Below are positions 8,428 to 9,095 of a stretch of DNA of 9,095 nt, piece after piece. Position numbers and translations under genes: made by a program. Numbering within the stretch: position 1 is the first letter of the stretch; every line of letters begins with the position of its first letter. Source of the DNA: Actinomycetota bacterium (GTDB taxonomy: Bacteria; Actinomycetota; Actinomycetes; Actinomycetales; Microbacteriaceae); contig RHAS01000027.1 of assembly GCA_010028615.1 (NCBI GenBank), positions 1 to 9,095 of the forward strand, in the 5' to 3' direction. Under the pieces are notes generated by a model. That model worked only from the letters and a program-made list of their open reading frames with translations, had not been told where the DNA came from and ran no database searches.

Positions 8428-8433
8428 ATTATC
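8428..8433 (-). promoter_or_regulatory. Possible -10 box of the ktrBA operon, giving a near-leaderless mRNA
   Basis: On the minus strand GATAAT (5 of 6 to TATAAT) is followed by eight bases and then the ktrB ATG. Transcription would start at or within two bases of the ATG. Leaderless mRNAs are common in actinobacteria, and the lack of a Shine-Dalgarno sequence agrees with this. A -35 candidate (TTCGGA, 18-base spacer) is poor. Recognised by eye only. Confidence 0.4.
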
Positions 8434-8487
8434 ACTTCTCAGCCATAAGATTCCGAACTTGGCCACCAAATCCCCCAGATAACAAAT

Positions 8488-8493
8488 TAGAAT
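8488..8493 (+). promoter_or_regulatory. Possible -10 box of the tRNA-Lys gene
   Basis: TAGAAT matches the TATAAT consensus at 5 of 6 positions and lies 18 bases before the first tRNA base, leaving room for a short 5' leader. No good -35 element is seen at 16-18 bases upstream; TTGGCC at 8459-8464 is 23 bases away, which is too far. Weak evidence. Confidence 0.35.
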
Positions 8494-8511
8494 AAGGAAG
8501 TTGTGTTTTTT

Positions 8512-8585
8512 GGGCCTCTAGCTCAGTTGGTTAGAGCAACGGACTTTTAATCCGTGGGTCGTGGGTTCGATTCCCACGGGGCCTA
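8512..8585 (+). tRNA. tRNA-Lys (anticodon TTT)
   Basis: The full cloverleaf can be drawn. The acceptor 5' strand is GGGCCTC and TA occupies positions 8-9. The D arm is GCTC/GAGC with loop AGTTGGTTA. The anticodon stem is ACGGA/TCCGT around loop CTTTTAA, so the anticodon is TTT and decodes AAA/AAG. The variable loop is GGGTC, the T arm is GTGGG/CCCAC with loop TTCGATT, the acceptor 3' strand is GGGGCCT, and the discriminator is A (8585). The acceptor stem contains two G-T wobbles, including the terminal 1:72 pair. The 3' CCA is not encoded (ACAA follows), so it must be added by a CCA-adding enzyme. Confidence 0.96.
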
Positions 8586-8594
8586 CAAGTTTCC

Positions 8595-9095
8595 CTAGTT
8601 GTTGGTCGGGGTAGATCCAAAACCATTAGCGCTGTAGTAGCGGAAATAGTCAATGGTAAAGCTTGCCTTGTTATAGCCGCTTGCAATACCACCGCCGTAA
8701 CTTCCACCCATCGCTAGGTTGAAGATCATATACATCTTCGGGTTTACTCCAGCGCTATTCGGTCCAAATGGCCAAGTAGTTAAACCGGTGTCGCTTTTCT
8801 TCACAGTTAGGGTTAGACGATCATCAATATAGAACTTGATTTCCGTCGGAGTCCAAAGCATTCCATAAAGATGGAAGTCCTGGGCTAATCCAAAACTGCT
8901 GTTCAGCGCACCTGATTTGTATTCATGGTTACCGCTTGAATTTCTGTAGTGCACCGCAGAAGTATTTATATTTGGTCGGTTTCCAGCAAACTCGACTACG
9001 TCCAACTCACCGCAACCTGGCCAAGGAACGGTGTTGATGTTTGTGCCAAGTGCCCAGAAAGCTGGCCACGTGCCACCACCGGTTGGCATCTTCAG
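8595..9095 (-). CDS. Glycoside hydrolase family 16 (laminarinase-type beta-glucanase), C-terminal part
   Basis: The frame is open to the window edge, so the N-terminal part (probably a signal peptide and about 100 residues or more) is missing; the Met at 9089 is internal. The 166 visible residues begin LKMPTGGGTWPAFWALG, the typical GH16 strand before the active site. Counting from that Met, the catalytic ELDVVE lies at residues 28-33: Glu28 is the expected nucleophile, Asp30 the assisting acid and Glu33 the acid/base. The ExDxxE spacing marks the laminarinase/agarase-like group rather than ExDxE lichenases. Downstream are the expected YGMLWTPTEIKFYIDD and MIFNLAMGGSYGG strands, and the protein ends soon after FTIDYFRYYSANG. 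The likely role is secreted or surface hydrolysis of beta-1,3-glucans such as algal laminarin. Substrate is inferred, family is secure. The stop lies nine bases from the convergent tRNA-Lys gene. Confidence 0.92.
   Translation of the reverse strand: MKMPTGGGTWPAFWALGTNINTVPWPGCGELDVVEFAGNRPNINTSAVHYRNSSGNHEYKSGALNSSFGLAQDFHLYGMLWTPTEIKFYIDDRLTLTVKKSDTGLTTWPFGPNSAGVNPKMYMIFNLAMGGSYGGGIASGYNKASFTIDYFRYYSANGFGSTPTNN

Larger units (their letters stand above)
8420..8511. other. Divergent spacer between ktrB and tRNA-Lys
   Basis: This 92-base spacer must hold promoters for both the minus-strand ktrBA operon and the plus-strand tRNA gene. I see the GATAAT and TAGAAT boxes listed separately and a run of six T just before the tRNA (8506-8511) with no hairpin in front of it. 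No coding potential or riboswitch-like fold is evident; the region is too short for the known ydaO-type cyclic di-AMP riboswitch. Confidence 0.5.
2666..8756 (+). repeat. Dispersed octamer CCAGCGCT, seven copies on the plus strand
   Basis: Copies begin at 2666, 5833, 5895, 6293, 7455, 8062 and 8749. At equal base frequencies about 0.14 copies per strand are expected in this length. The reverse complement occurs on the plus strand only once, within the palindromic CCAGCGCTGG at 6293-6302. The copies lie in plus-strand and minus-strand genes and in all three codon frames. The core AGCGCT occurs 14 times against about 2 expected. Counted by eye; the meaning is unknown. Confidence 0.45.

Noticed and set aside
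8506..8511. Run of six T as a transcription terminator
   Set aside because: No inverted repeat lies before it and it directly abuts the tRNA 5' end.
1..9095. Mobile elements, CRISPR arrays, toxin-antitoxin or defence genes
   Set aside because: No matching protein families, regularly spaced repeats or terminal inverted repeats were seen on either strand.

Overview
The window looks like ordinary chromosome from a small-genome, moderate-GC actinobacterium. My best guess is a planktonic member of the Microbacteriaceae (Luna-type freshwater or marine lineage). Three things point that way: polyphosphate kinase sits next to a mycobacterial MutT1-type Nudix/phosphatase fusion, spacers are very short with overlapping stops and starts, and several genes lack a clear Shine-Dalgarno sequence or look leaderless. 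The genus is inference only. I saw no transposase, integrase, phage gene, CRISPR array or rRNA.

Left part (1-6341, plus strand). A tightly packed, probably co-transcribed run holds six genes. They are the C-terminal part of polyphosphate kinase (ppk1, cut by the window start), a Nudix plus histidine-phosphatase protein (MutT1-like), a DUF1684 protein, a two-domain SDR/DUF2867 protein, an EamA/DMT-family transporter, and glycerol kinase (glpK). Junctions range from a 4-base overlap to a gap of about 9 bases. The first two genes concern polyphosphate and (di)nucleotide polyphosphate housekeeping. The DUF1684 and SDR-DUF2867 genes form an uncharacterised pair. The glpK copy is broken: its first 14 codons run into a stop, and the rest continues in another frame after an apparent loss of about 155 bases that encoded the region behind the phosphate-binding loop.

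Middle part (6367-8419, minus strand). A two-gene potassium uptake operon encodes the membrane channel subunit KtrB/TrkH and, overlapping it by 8 bases, the cytosolic RCK regulator KtrA/TrkA. The ktrB start lies so close to a GATAAT box that its mRNA may be leaderless. The operon converges on glpK with only 25 bases between, and no hairpin terminator is visible there.

Right part (8420-9095). A 92-base spacer with promoter-like elements leads to a tRNA-Lys gene (anticodon TTT, plus strand). Nine bases after it ends the C-terminal half of a family-16 glycoside hydrolase (laminarinase type, minus strand), which is cut by the window end.

The least expected observations are the glpK lesion and a strongly over-represented, strand-polar octamer, CCAGCGCT. 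The octamer occurs seven times on the plus strand, in different codon frames and in genes of both orientations. I found no clear new multi-gene system.
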